Source: Haloarcula sp. CBA1127 (GTDB lineage Archaea > Halobacteriota > Halobacteria > Halobacteriales > Haloarculaceae). From it: DNA of 64,000 nucleotides. This document shows, one piece after another, positions 43,419-52,426 of the stretch (positions are counted from its first letter, which is position 1; the number at the start of each line of letters is the position of its first letter). The notes under the pieces were generated by a model. The model ran no database searches. It worked only from the letters and a program-made list of their open reading frames with translations, and was not told where the DNA came from. The stretch spans positions 3,057,922-3,121,921 of the forward strand of contig NZ_BCNB01000006.1 in the NCBI RefSeq assembly GCF_001485575.1, given 5' to 3'. The position numbers and the translations under genes are program-made.

Positions 43419-43454
43419 GAAGTGTATGTGAACGTGTCCAACGAATAAGTATTT

Positions 43455-43466
43455 GTGCCTATCTGT
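43455..43466 (-). promoter_or_regulatory. 12-mer upstream of the multi-PAS kinase
   Basis: ACAGATAGGCAC on the minus strand, directly upstream of the AAATACTTATT TATA region about 30 bases before the kinase ATG. The same 12-mer followed by a TATA-like box lies on the plus strand beyond the 3' end of the gene at 40278. Confidence 0.35.
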
Positions 43467-43528
43467 TCGAGTGACAGGAATCAGTGCCGCCGCGGTGCCT
43501 GACCGAATCCCGAGACCGACCGATCGCG

Positions 43529-46500
43529 TTACTCAGCGCCCCACTCGCGCTGGGTCTTTGGCCGTTCGTCGATGGCTTGGACGGCGAGTGGCTGGTCGGC
43601 GGAGTTGATTGCTTCCAGCGCCGCCTCAGCGCTCTCGTGGGTCGAGAAGTACGTCACAGTCTCCTCGACGCAAGCTTCCAGCACATCGCGGTCGCGGGAG
43701 AGAACGAGGTCGACCTCGCCGCTCTGGATGGCGTCGATGATGGCGTCGGTGTCGTCGTAGTCATCGAAGTCCTGTACGTCGAAGTGCTCCTCGAAGCCGA
43801 GGATCGGTAGATCGACGATGGCCGTCCCCTCAAGCGGGATTGCCTTGCCGACGGCCATCTGGGCCTTCTGGTAGGCCTTGCCGAAGGAGCCGGCGGTCCC
43901 CATGACCTCGCCGGTGGATTTCATCTCGGGGCCGAGACGTGGGTCCGAACCAGGCAGGCGGTCGAACGGCAGGACGACCTCCTTGACAGAGACCTGCTCG
44001 GGAATCTGCTCCTGCACGTCGAGTTCCGAGAGCGTCGCGCCGGACATCACCTTGGCGGCGATCTTCGCGATCGGGACGCCGGCCGTCTTTGAGATGAACG
44101 GAACGGTGCGGGACGAGCGCGGATTCGCTTCGAGGACGAACACCTCGCCGTCACGAACGGCGAGCTGGACGTTCAACAGACCGACGGTATCGAGTGCGTC
44201 GGCAATGTCCTCGACGACCTCGCGGATGCGCGGCATCACGTCCTTGATCTCCTGAGAGCGTGGCGGAATCATACAGGCGGAGTCGCCCGAGTGGATGCCC
44301 GCCGTCTCGACGTGTTCCATCACACCGCCGATGAGGACGTCGTCCTCGTCGGCCACAGCGTCGACGTCTAGTTCGACGGCGTCGGCGAGGAACTCGTCGA
44401 CCAGAATCGGCTTGTCCGGGCTGACGCGGACGGCTTCCTCGATGTACGTTTCGAGGTCCTCGTCGTTGTACACCACGTCCATCGCGCGGCCGCCGAGCAC
44501 GTAGCTCGGGCGCACAAGGACGGGGTAGCCGATGTCGTGGGCCAAATCGAGGGCCTCCTCCTTGGAGGTCGCAGAGCCACCTTCGGCCTGTGAGATACCG
44601 AGTTCGTCCATCAGCTTGTTGAACCGGTCACGGTCCTCGGCGAGGTCCATCGCGTCGACGGAGGTCCCCATGATCTCACAGTCGAGGTCGCGGCGTTCGA
44701 GTTCCTGTTCGAGCGGGTGGCCGATGTCGACGGAGGTCTGGCCGCCGAACTGGACCATCACGCCGTCGGCGTCGGTCGCTTCGATGACATCGGCGACCTC
44801 CTCGGCGGTGACCGGTTCGAAGAACAGCCCGTCAGACGTGTCGTAGTCAGTCGACACCGTTTCGGGGTTGTTGTTGACGACGTGGGCGTCGATGCCCAGG
44901 TTCTCCAGCGCGCGGACCGCATGGACCGAACAGTAGTCGAACTCCACGCCCTGCCCGATACGGATGGGGCCGCCACCGACGACCACGACGCTTTCGAGGT
45001 CGGGGTCGATCTGGAGTTCGTCGCGGTCGATACCCGACAGCGGGTCCCGCGTCGAGTAGTAATACGGCGTCGTCGCCTCGAACTCGCCGGCACAGGTGTC
45101 GACGAGCTTGAAGTCGCGGTCGGTCGTGTCGGTCTCGACATCCTCAATCTGCACGCCGCTACCGTCAGTGGCTGCCTCGACTTCCGGCTCGTCGCCGCCG
45201 TCTTCATCGAGGTCCGCCGGGAGCCAGGAGACGTGCGTGTCGTTGAACTCGCCGCCGGCGAGCGCCGTTATTTCCTGGTCGGTAAAGCCGGCCTGTGCGG
45301 CGGTCTCGTAGTCGCCATCGCGGGCGGCTTCAGCGGCATCGGCGACCTCTTTGAACCGCTCGACGTACCATTCTTTGATGTCGGTTATCTCGACGACTTC
45401 TTCGACGGTGTAGTCGCGGCAGAACGCCTCAAACATCGCGTATGGGCGGTCAGGCGTTGGCTTTTCGAGGTACTCCGTTTCGAGTTCCGCGTCGTCGATT
45501 TCGTTGAAGTCAGCAGCCGGGTTGTACTCCGAGGAGCGAAGCGCCTTCAGCAGGCTCTCGGGGAAGGTCCGGCCGATAGACATCGCTTCGCCGGTGGATT
45601 TCATCGCGGTCGACAGTTTGAACTCCGTGTCGCGGAACTTGTCGATAGGCCAGCGCGGCACTTTCGTCACGACGTAGTCGATAGCCGGCTCGAAAGCGGC
45701 GGTCGTCTCGCCGGTAATCTCGTTGTCGATTTCGTGGAGGCGCTTGCCGAGCGCGACCTTCGCGGTGACGCGGGCAATCGGATAGCCAGTCGCCTTTGAG
45801 GCCAGCGCAGAGGAGCGGGAGACACGCGGGTTCACCTCGACCACGCGGTACTCGCCGCCGGGGGTGCCGTCGTCGTGCCAGGCGAACTGGATGTTACAGC
45901 CGCCCTGAATGCCGAGGTCGCGGATGACCTTCAGCGCGGAGTCGCGCATCTCCTGATGGCCCTCATCGGGGATGACCTGCGAGGGGGTGACGACGGTCGA
46001 CTCCCCGGTGTGGATACCCATCGGGTCGATGTTTTCCATGTTGCAGATAATAATACAGGAGTCGTCGGCGTCGCGCATCACCTCGTATTCGAGTTCGACC
46101 CAGCCGGAGATAGACTCGGTGATGAGGACTTCATTGTTGCGTGAGAGGCGCAGGCCCTTGCGGACGCGTTCGATGAGTTCGTCCATCTCGTCGACGACCC
46201 CGGAGCCGGAGCCACCGAGCGTGTACGTCGTGCGTGCGATGACGGGGAGCCCGCCAACCTCGTCGACGGCGGATTCGACGCGGTCGATGAGCGAGTCCTC
46301 GTCCAAGTCGGTGACCGATTCACCGTCGTCGAGCGTGATGGTCGTCGAGCGCGGCACCGGTTCGCCGATGTCCTCCATCCGCTGTTTGAACAGGTCGCGG
46401 TCCTCCGTCGCGTAAATGGTGTCCAGTGGCGTCCCCATCACGTCCACGTCGTACTCGTCGAGGACGCCCTCCTCGGCGAGTTCGGCGGTGACGTTCAGTC

Positions 46501-46780
46501 CAGTCTGGCCGCCCAGACCGGCGATGACGCCGTCGGGTTCTTCTTTCCGGATAATCTCAGAGATGGCTTCGGTGTTAATCGGTTCGAGATACACCTTGTC
46601 CGCCATCTCCGGGTCAGTCATAATCGTCGCCGGGTTCGAGTTCACGAGCACGACGCGGGCACCCTCTTCCTGAAGGGCACGACACGCCTGTGCGCCGGAG
46701 TAATCGAACTCGGCCGCCTGTCCGATCTTGATCGGGCCACTGCCGATGAGCAGGATTGTACGGTCCTCGTCCGCTGTCAT
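43529..46780 (-). CDS. carB: Carbamoyl phosphate synthase large subunit
   Basis: The 1083-residue synthetase subunit, made of two homologous ATP-grasp halves. The first half starts ILLIGSGPIKIGQAAEFDYS and phosphorylates bicarbonate; the second starts VVVVGGGPIRIGQGVEFDYC and phosphorylates carbamate. ATP-grasp signatures VNPRVSRSSALASKATGYPI and EANPRSSRTVPFISKTAGVP are present, and the last about 130 residues form the MGS-like allosteric domain. About 80 acidic residues between the halves (around 520-580) are longer than in bacteria. A motif shared with carA lies 53 bases upstream. Confidence 0.96.
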   Translation of the reverse strand: MTADEDRTILLIGSGPIKIGQAAEFDYSGAQACRALQEEGARVVLVNSNPATIMTDPEMADKVYLEPINTEAISEIIRKEEPDGVIAGLGGQTGLNVTAELAEEGVLDEYDVDVMGTPLDTIYATEDRDLFKQRMEDIGEPVPRSTTITLDDGESVTDLDEDSLIDRVESAVDEVGGLPVIARTTYTLGGSGSGVVDEMDELIERVRKGLRLSRNNEVLITESISGWVELEYEVMRDADDSCIIICNMENIDPMGIHTGESTVVTPSQVIPDEGHQEMRDSALKVIRDLGIQGGCNIQFAWHDDGTPGGEYRVVEVNPRVSRSSALASKATGYPIARVTAKVALGKRLHEIDNEITGETTAAFEPAIDYVVTKVPRWPIDKFRDTEFKLSTAMKSTGEAMSIGRTFPESLLKALRSSEYNPAADFNEIDDAELETEYLEKPTPDRPYAMFEAFCRDYTVEEVVEITDIKEWYVERFKEVADAAEAARDGDYETAAQAGFTDQEITALAGGEFNDTHVSWLPADLDEDGGDEPEVEAATDGSGVQIEDVETDTTDRDFKLVDTCAGEFEATTPYYYSTRDPLSGIDRDELQIDPDLESVVVVGGGPIRIGQGVEFDYCSVHAVRALENLGIDAHVVNNNPETVSTDYDTSDGLFFEPVTAEEVADVIEATDADGVMVQFGGQTSVDIGHPLEQELERRDLDCEIMGTSVDAMDLAEDRDRFNKLMDELGISQAEGGSATSKEEALDLAHDIGYPVLVRPSYVLGGRAMDVVYNDEDLETYIEEAVRVSPDKPILVDEFLADAVELDVDAVADEDDVLIGGVMEHVETAGIHSGDSACMIPPRSQEIKDVMPRIREVVEDIADALDTVGLLNVQLAVRDGEVFVLEANPRSSRTVPFISKTAGVPIAKIAAKVMSGATLSELDVQEQIPEQVSVKEVVLPFDRLPGSDPRLGPEMKSTGEVMGTAGSFGKAYQKAQMAVGKAIPLEGTAIVDLPILGFEEHFDVQDFDDYDDTDAIIDAIQSGEVDLVLSRDRDVLEACVEETVTYFSTHESAEAALEAINSADQPLAVQAIDERPKTQREWGAE

Positions 46781-46832
46781 TGTACGAGCGGAGTCTACAC
46801 ATCGTAATAAGCCCGGCGAAACAATGCGAAGC

Positions 46833-46859
46833 TCGAAGCCTAATTTCGAATATCGTAAT
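46833..46859. promoter_or_regulatory. Shared car promoter motif, carB copy
   Basis: Read on the minus strand: ATTACGA, T, ATTCGAAA, TTAGG and CTTCGA, 27 bases in all. It lies 53 bases before the carB ATG and about 20 bases upstream of its CTTATTA box. It is identical to the carA copy at 23 of 27 positions and in the same orientation relative to the gene. Confidence 0.65.
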
Positions 46860-46936
46860 GCGTGTCCGTAACACAGCCGGCTATCTCACAGATGAGTCTC
46901 GGTGTAGCAGACAGACGGTAGCGGCGCTGAGAACGG

Positions 46937-47167
46937 TCAGTTGTCGCGGTCGGGAACGCGATACCGGTAGGGCTGGCCCTGAATAACCTCGACCTCGCCG
47001 GACTGGGCACGACGACCAAGGACTGTCGCAACACGGTGGGCGCTCCCGAACGCCTCGTCGTGTTCTTCGAGCAGGTCACAGATTTCGCGTGCCGTCAGTG
47101 TGCCGTTGACATCGGCTTCTTCGAGCACTGTCAGGATGCGCCCGAACTCTCCCTCACGCATAGCCAT
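46937..47167 (-). CDS. Small winged-helix-like conserved protein
   Basis: A 76-residue protein starting MAMREGEFGRILTVLEEA (an ATG two codons later is also possible). The pattern of helices and a final strand pair (LTAREICDLLEEHD, SAHRVATVLGRRAQSGEVEV, then PYRYRV) is that of a minimal winged helix, so DNA binding is possible. It lies 156 bases upstream of carB in the same orientation and separated from it by the car motif. No characterised family is recognised. Confidence 0.65.
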   Translation of the reverse strand: MAMREGEFGRILTVLEEADVNGTLTAREICDLLEEHDEAFGSAHRVATVLGRRAQSGEVEVIQGQPYRYRVPDRDN

Positions 47168-47254
47168 ACACAGTTACAGCACCGCTTTCACCATATAACA
47201 CCGTCAGACAACAGTCAGACGGCTGATTCCGGGAAATCAACCGACGGCGGCGTG

Positions 47255-48016
47255 TCACTGGCTGTCGGACAGTTCAGGGTCGCTGTCTGTCGCGTTCCCC
47301 CAGCGCTTTCGGACCCACGCCGGTCGGGAGACGGTTGTATCGCCGACCGCTGAGTACCGGATTTCGTAGCTGACCGGCGCCTTTCTGGAGCGGTCCCAGT
47401 ACGAGACGGTGAGCGACTGGACGAGGCCGTCCGGCCGGACAGTCGCCTGCACGCTGTAATTGTCGGCCGGTTCAAACGCCGCCGGCGGGTCCGTAGCCAT
47501 GAGCGTCACACTGCAGGAGTCACAGTCGTCTTTCGGACGGTCGACGCTGACGTTTGTCGCGAGGTAGGCTTCGATGAGTCGAGCGGGGTCGGGGTCAAGT
47601 ACCCCGCTGACCGGGATTGGCCGCCGCGTTGCGGTCCAGGCTCCCTGTGCTCGCTTATCATAGACATAGCGCCGATTCCGGTTATTGTACACTCGCTTGG
47701 TGTAATTCTTGTTGACGATTTCGGTCCGGAACTGGTAGCGGTACCTGTCTTCGACGACGAGACTGACGATTTGCGTGCCCCACTCCAGCGACAGCCGCAT
47801 TCCCAGCACGTACGAGCGGTTCCGGGTCGCGCGCCGGTGTGCCGCCGCGAGTCGCCTAGCATCGACAGCTTCCTCGGTCACGCCGGGGTGGGCCCGGTCG
47901 TCCTGTGACTGCTCAGGGACCGGAACTGGCGTTACCGTCTGTCGCTCCGCCCCGCCGAAGGCTCCACAGCCCGCAAAAAGCAAGAGGACAAGCAGGACCG
48001 CGATGCGAGCCGCCAT
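47255..48016 (-). CDS. Haloarchaeal lipoprotein (DUF7537-like)
   Basis: A 253-residue exported protein with a lipoprotein signal peptide (ARIAVLLVLLLFAGCGAF); the lipobox cysteine is C17. A Pro/Val/Thr-rich linker follows. The main domain has alternating strands (SYVLGMRLSLEWGTQIVSLV, RYQFRTEIVNKNYTKRVYNN) and a late DGLVQSLTVSYWDRS motif, as in haloarchaeal lipoproteins that resemble the LolA/outer-membrane lipoprotein fold. It is anchored at the outer face of the membrane; the ligand is unknown. Confidence 0.75.
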   Translation of the reverse strand: MAARIAVLLVLLLFAGCGAFGGAERQTVTPVPVPEQSQDDRAHPGVTEEAVDARRLAAAHRRATRNRSYVLGMRLSLEWGTQIVSLVVEDRYRYQFRTEIVNKNYTKRVYNNRNRRYVYDKRAQGAWTATRRPIPVSGVLDPDPARLIEAYLATNVSVDRPKDDCDSCSVTLMATDPPAAFEPADNYSVQATVRPDGLVQSLTVSYWDRSRKAPVSYEIRYSAVGDTTVSRPAWVRKRWGNATDSDPELSDSQ

Positions 48017-48066
48017 ACGTGGGGTATGCGAGCCGGCTCTACTAAGTACTCAGGCCGCAGTCGGTC

Positions 48067-48600
48067 TCAGATCGCGGTGTCAGATCGGCCATCAAAGTTC
48101 CGCTCGTCGCGGTACTGCTCGACAAATGCGTCAACGTCGAACTGGAGCATCTGCTCTTCGAACTCCGCCATCACGTCGTCGTCCTCGGCGTGGCTGATAG
48201 CGTGTTCCATCAGTTCCACGAGTAGTTCGACGACGATTTCGTGAAGGCGGCGAGAGTCGAAGTCGCTCACCCATGCCAGCGAGAAGCCGACCGACCCGTC
48301 CTCGCTGGTGTCGGCGGCGACGACCTTCTCGGGGAACTCCTCCATCACGACGCCCATCAGGTGGACAGTGGTGAACTCCTCGTAGTCGTCGTTGGTCTCG
48401 ATAGTCGCGTGTAGTACCTCGGTGAGAAACTCCGGCACGAACCGTGCCAGCGGGTGCGGGTCAAGCACGACGGCGTGAGTCTGCCCGCAGTCACACGCGA
48501 ACTCCCGCATTCCCAGATGGAGGTCATGCGTGTCGACGAGTTCGCCACAGGCCAGTTCGAGTTCGGACTCGCGCCCGCCGGGCACGCGCGGTTCAGCCAT
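48067..48600 (-). CDS. DUF5815 family protein
   Basis: A 177-residue acidic soluble protein. Near the N-terminus a CDCG motif (MREFACDCGQTHAVVLDPHP), with an earlier ACGEL cysteine, could bind zinc. The rest is helical (PEFLTEVLHATIETND, RLHEIVVELLVELMEHAI) and ends in a charged helix. The family is conserved in haloarchaea and has no known function. Confidence 0.75.
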   Translation of the reverse strand: MAEPRVPGGRESELELACGELVDTHDLHLGMREFACDCGQTHAVVLDPHPLARFVPEFLTEVLHATIETNDDYEEFTTVHLMGVVMEEFPEKVVAADTSEDGSVGFSLAWVSDFDSRRLHEIVVELLVELMEHAISHAEDDDVMAEFEEQMLQFDVDAFVEQYRDERNFDGRSDTAI

Positions 48601-48707
48601 TACCTGTGATTGGTCGCTCGCGTGGTTAAAGGCCGCGATACGAACTACAGCGGTTTATAGTGAACGAAGGCCCGAAATCAGTGACCGGGGGCACTCAAGC
48701 CCAGTAC

Positions 48708-49556
48708 TCAGAACCCGTCGTCGTCCTGATCCGCCCGCACCTGCAGGTATGCGTCCGTAATCACTGCGAGACTAAACGCCTGCACCGGTGCGTTCAGTAC
48801 CATCGAGACGACCTGCAGGACCGACTGAGAGGGGAGGTTGAATGTGCCGGGAAGGAACACCGAGATGATGGACGCCGTAGAAGGAATGCCCGGAATAATG
48901 CCGAGAAGCGCCAAGAGGAACAGCAAGACGATGATCTGTGCGGGGGCGTCCATGAACCGTGCGACGGAGTGCTTGAGTGTCGCGACGTAGCCGCCGTCGA
49001 ACAGGGCAATCGCCTGCAGCAGGTACACGAGTGCAAGGCCGACGACCAGAGAGGCGAGAACGCTACCGAGCGACGCAGCGAGACTTAGCAACGCCTGTCC
49101 GTTGAGTTGGAAAAACGTCGAGCTCATCGAGATTGCGAACATCACGATCGCGATGCTGCCACCAAGGACAACCGCCATCACAGCTCGCTCCGACGCGTTG
49201 TCGCTCCTGATTTCGCTCTGGTCTGCGAACAGCCGGATACCCCAGAACTTGACGAGCTGTCCGAGCACGAGGAACACCAGCAGCAACACTACGGCGACTG
49301 GAGCCGCCAGATCAAGGCTGAACGGCCCAACGAAGTCCGCCATCGAGAACCCCGGGCTGCCCGCCCCAGCAGGGCCACCTGCGCCACTGGGGTTGCCCTG
49401 TGCCATCAACTCGTCGAACAGCACTTCCATTACCGACGAACTTGCGACGGTGTTTCCGAGGTTGTACAGGAGAAAAACACCCATGACCAGAAGGCCGCTT
49501 TCGCTGGTTACATCGTCGATACCGCGCCGTAACGCGTCGCCGATCTGGAGGGCCAT
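48708..49556 (-). CDS. Polytopic membrane protein (DUF7847-like)
   Basis: A 282-residue membrane protein with about six hydrophobic segments and a Gly/Pro/Ala-rich loop (GNPSGAGGPAGAGSPGFS) after the first. It starts MALQIGDALRRGIDDVTSES, a motif shared by haloarchaeal membrane proteins related to the glycerophosphoryl diester phosphodiesterase membrane region. It has no catalytic motifs and its function is unknown. Confidence 0.7.
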   Translation of the reverse strand: MALQIGDALRRGIDDVTSESGLLVMGVFLLYNLGNTVASSSVMEVLFDELMAQGNPSGAGGPAGAGSPGFSMADFVGPFSLDLAAPVAVVLLLVFLVLGQLVKFWGIRLFADQSEIRSDNASERAVMAVVLGGSIAIVMFAISMSSTFFQLNGQALLSLAASLGSVLASLVVGLALVYLLQAIALFDGGYVATLKHSVARFMDAPAQIIVLLFLLALLGIIPGIPSTASIISVFLPGTFNLPSQSVLQVVSMVLNAPVQAFSLAVITDAYLQVRADQDDDGF

Positions 49557-49630
49557 ATCTTCAGTCGCTCTCCGAGAAAATATAAAACTAGTCGAATCGT
49601 AGATTCCCGCCGACAGCGGGACTACGCCGC

Positions 49631-50047
49631 TTACGGCCAGTCGTCGCGCTGCTCGTTCTCGTCGGTTGTCGCGTCCGGCGTCTCCGGTTCGCCAAGGTCC
49701 CAGTCGGCCGCCTCTGCGGCCTGCGTGACGGGGAGGTACTCCCAGCCCGCCGTCTCGGCGAGATCAGCGTCGTCGTCATTCGCACCGACGAAGACGTGCC
49801 GGTCAGTGTCGAACTGCTCTTTGACGTTTTCGAGGCTCTCCTCGCGGCCGCGCGGCCCAGAGAAGAAGTCCTGTCTGATCCGGTGTTTCCGGGTGAAGTT
49901 GGTCACGACGTAGGTGGGCTGTTCGGAGATGACGCCGACGTACTCGGACCACTGGCGCGCGTCGTTGAACACGCTGTCCGGGTAGGCCAGTTGCTTGAGG
50001 GCGTCGAGGTCGAACGCGAGTGTCATATCGCCGCTGCCGCCATCCAT
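49631..50047 (-). CDS. Conserved haloarchaeal protein (DUF7124-like)
   Basis: A 138-residue acidic protein (an in-frame ATG seven codons in, MTLAFDLDALK, is a possible start). Segments include AYPDSVFNDARQWSEYVGVI, TYVVTNFTRKHRIRQDFF and TDRHVFVGANDDDADLA, suggesting a small alpha/beta domain. The C-terminal 35 residues are very acidic and probably disordered. The function is unknown. Confidence 0.65.
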   Translation of the reverse strand: MDGGSGDMTLAFDLDALKQLAYPDSVFNDARQWSEYVGVISEQPTYVVTNFTRKHRIRQDFFSGPRGREESLENVKEQFDTDRHVFVGANDDDADLAETAGWEYLPVTQAAEAADWDLGEPETPDATTDENEQRDDWP

Positions 50048-50099
50048 ACGCGACTCTCCGCTTTAGGGCGAAAAAAGAGCGTCGTTCTCCCGCCGGCAG

Positions 50100-50324
50100 T
50101 TACTTTCGGTGCTGGTCCGCCTGTGCGAGGCGGTTGGCCTCTTCCTGCACTGCGGCCATCTCGCTGGCGGCCTGTGGGTCGCCCTGACCGTGCCCCTGAT
50201 TGACCGACGCATCGAGCAGCGAGCCCGTGAAGCTGCTGCTCTCATCGCCTGTCTCGTCTGCCTCACCCGACGGGTCGCTGCGACGGGTGACCCAAGCAAC
50301 GACGCGGGAAAGGGCGGTACGCAT
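50100..50324 (-). CDS. Small conserved hypothetical protein
   Basis: A 74-residue protein with a basic N-terminus (MRTALSRVVAWVTRR) and a polar remainder rich in Ser, Gly, Gln and Ala, ending in a helix (ASEMAAVQEEANRLAQADQH). It lies between two conserved genes in the same orientation, and codon use looks coding. The function is unknown. Confidence 0.55.
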   Translation of the reverse strand: MRTALSRVVAWVTRRSDPSGEADETGDESSSFTGSLLDASVNQGHGQGDPQAASEMAAVQEEANRLAQADQHRK

Positions 50325-50372
50325 ACGTGCGACTACGTCCGCAGCGCGTAAAAATATCGGTGTCGGCGGGTC

Positions 50373-51623
50373 TTATTCGGCCGGCGCGGGCGTCTGTGCC
50401 TTCACTTCTTCGAGGTCCACTTCCTTCTCCAGCAGCAGTTCCTTCTTGTCTGCGACCTGGCGCTCCTGGCGGATGAGCTTCTTGAACGTCGACTGCTGTG
50501 AGAGGTCGCCGATCAGCACGCCGCCGATGAGCTGTCCGTCCTCGAACGCGAGCCGCCGCCACTCGCTGTCGGAGTACTTCCGTTCGGCCTCGTCGTCGCC
50601 ACGGGTCGGATGGCCGAAGGAGAGGAACGGGAAGTCGAAGTGCGTGATGGAGTACGAGGAGACCCAGCGGAACTCCTTCTCCTCTGCGTCCGCGACCATG
50701 TTGGTCCCGGCAACCGACCCCTGCTCCTTGGCCGAGCCCCACGCGCCGTTTTGCGCCTGAGAGTTGAGGATGGTGTCGTAGAACTTGGTGAGGTCACCCG
50801 CAGCGTAGATGTCCTCGACGTTGGTCTGCATATACTCGTCAACGACGACGCCGTCGTCGAGTTCGAGTCCGGTCCCGTTGAGGAACTCCGTGTTGAAGTC
50901 GAGGCCGATGGCGACACCCGCCCACTCGCCGTCATAGTGGTTGCCATCGGGATCGACTGCACCGGTGACTTTGCCGTCGTCGTCGACCTCGAAGTGGTCG
51001 ACACCGGACTCGAAGACGGGTTCGACGCCGTTCTCTTCGAGGGCCTCGTGGATGATCTCCGCCCCATCCTCCGAGAGCGCGTAGCGCCACCAGCGGTTGC
51101 CACGCATCAGGTACTTCGCGTCGATTTCCTGTGCGGCACAGACCGCCGCGAGGTCGATGCCGAGCAGTCCTGCCCCGACGATGATGCCCTGATCGGCCTC
51201 GTCGGCGTGTTCGCGGATACCACGCGCGTCCTGGAACGTCCAGAAGTGGTGGATGCCGTCGGCGTCACTGTTCTCGACCGGAAGCTGTGCCGGCGTCCCG
51301 CCCGTGGCCACCAACAGCTTGTCGTACTCGTAGGTGTCCCCCTCGTGGGTCTGGATCTCGTGAGCGTCGGGATCGATGTCCGTCACGTGGGTGTTCAACT
51401 GGAGGTCGATGTCGCGCTCGTCGTACCACTCCGGCTCGTGGATCGAGATCGGCGCTTCCGGCAGCTTCCCCTTGGCGAACTCCTTGATGAGGATCCGGTT
51501 GTACAGTGCCTCCCCCTCGTCAGTCAAGACTGTGACCGACGCGTCCGGGTCCGCTTCCCGAATTGTCTCGGCTGCGGACGCACCCGCGATGCCGTCACCG
51601 ATGATTACGTGCGACGTGCTCAT
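50373..51623 (-). CDS. NAD(P)/FAD-dependent oxidoreductase (nitrite-/rubredoxin-reductase-like)
   Basis: A 416-residue flavoprotein. The N-terminal FAD site is SHVIIGDGIAGASAAETIRE; the NAD(P) site is QGIIVGAGLLGIDLAAVCAA; the second FAD motif is EDIYAAGDLTKF. The sequence resembles the FAD subunit of NirB-type nitrite reductase or rubredoxin reductase but has no iron-sulfur cysteines. A helical, Lys/Glu-rich C-terminus follows (KKELLLEKEVDLEEVKA). The electron acceptor is unknown. Confidence 0.8.
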   Translation of the reverse strand: MSTSHVIIGDGIAGASAAETIREADPDASVTVLTDEGEALYNRILIKEFAKGKLPEAPISIHEPEWYDERDIDLQLNTHVTDIDPDAHEIQTHEGDTYEYDKLLVATGGTPAQLPVENSDADGIHHFWTFQDARGIREHADEADQGIIVGAGLLGIDLAAVCAAQEIDAKYLMRGNRWWRYALSEDGAEIIHEALEENGVEPVFESGVDHFEVDDDGKVTGAVDPDGNHYDGEWAGVAIGLDFNTEFLNGTGLELDDGVVVDEYMQTNVEDIYAAGDLTKFYDTILNSQAQNGAWGSAKEQGSVAGTNMVADAEEKEFRWVSSYSITHFDFPFLSFGHPTRGDDEAERKYSDSEWRRLAFEDGQLIGGVLIGDLSQQSTFKKLIRQERQVADKKELLLEKEVDLEEVKAQTPAPAE

Positions 51624-51754
51624 GTACGGCCGATACGAAATCGGGCTTAATGTGGATTGCTATCTGCGTATCGTTTGCGATAGCGCGCGCAACACTGTAG
51701 TAGAGGCCGATAGTCGGGGATTTGAAGGCGCTGGGGCCCGTATTCGAAATTGAA

Positions 51755-52363
51755 ATGAAAATCTACCAGAACCCGCGCCACTGGGCAAGCAAGAAGGCGC
51801 TGACCACGCCCGGCGTCCGGTCGGTGGCCAACTACGGGCTGGTGAAACTCCACACCAAGATCTTCCTCGGGAAGGCCGACGAGGCTCACCGGGAGGAACG
51901 GCGCGACCATCTCGATGATTTCTTCGACGCCACGATGGACACCTACGTGGCCGCGCTCGAAGCAGAGTACTCGGAGGCTGAGGCTCGGGAGATTACCCAC
52001 ATTCAGGCGAATTTCGACTTCTACAACCACGGCTGGACGGAGATGATGGAGTTCCCGGCCGACGAACTCGAAGCCCACTACGAGCGGTACGCGGACTTTT
52101 TCGACGCGTACGACATCACCATCGACGACCCGCTCGGGACGTTCCGCTCGGCCGGCGGCATTGCCGACGCGCCGTCGACGCCGGAGCGGCTGGACGAGCC
52201 AGAACACCCTCACGCCGTCGGTGGCTTCGCCGACGACGTCTACGTCGAAACCGAGGACGGCGAGATGATCGTCGGCGGCGGCCGCGAGGAACCGGACGAC
52301 GTGAGCCCGACTGACGCGCCGGTCGTCGACGAGGACGACGTGGAAAGCGCGGCCGGCGACTGA
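51755..52363 (+). CDS. Conserved haloarchaeal protein (DUF6149-like)
   Basis: A 202-residue protein starting MKIYQNPRHWASKKALTTPG; the start is chosen over an in-frame TTG 11 codons upstream. The helical N-terminal 130 residues include VANYGLVKLHTKIFLGKADE and ITHIQANFDFYNHGWTEMM. The C-terminal 60 residues are an acidic tail with little predicted structure. It is divergent from the flavoprotein gene upstream. The function is unknown. Confidence 0.72.
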   Translation: MKIYQNPRHWASKKALTTPGVRSVANYGLVKLHTKIFLGKADEAHREERRDHLDDFFDATMDTYVAALEAEYSEAEAREITHIQANFDFYNHGWTEMMEFPADELEAHYERYADFFDAYDITIDDPLGTFRSAGGIADAPSTPERLDEPEHPHAVGGFADDVYVETEDGEMIVGGGREEPDDVSPTDAPVVDEDDVESAAGD

Positions 52364-52426
52364 CTCGCGCGGTACACACCGAATTGGACTTTCCGAGAGA
52401 AAACGGGTTTGAGGGCAGAAAAGCGC

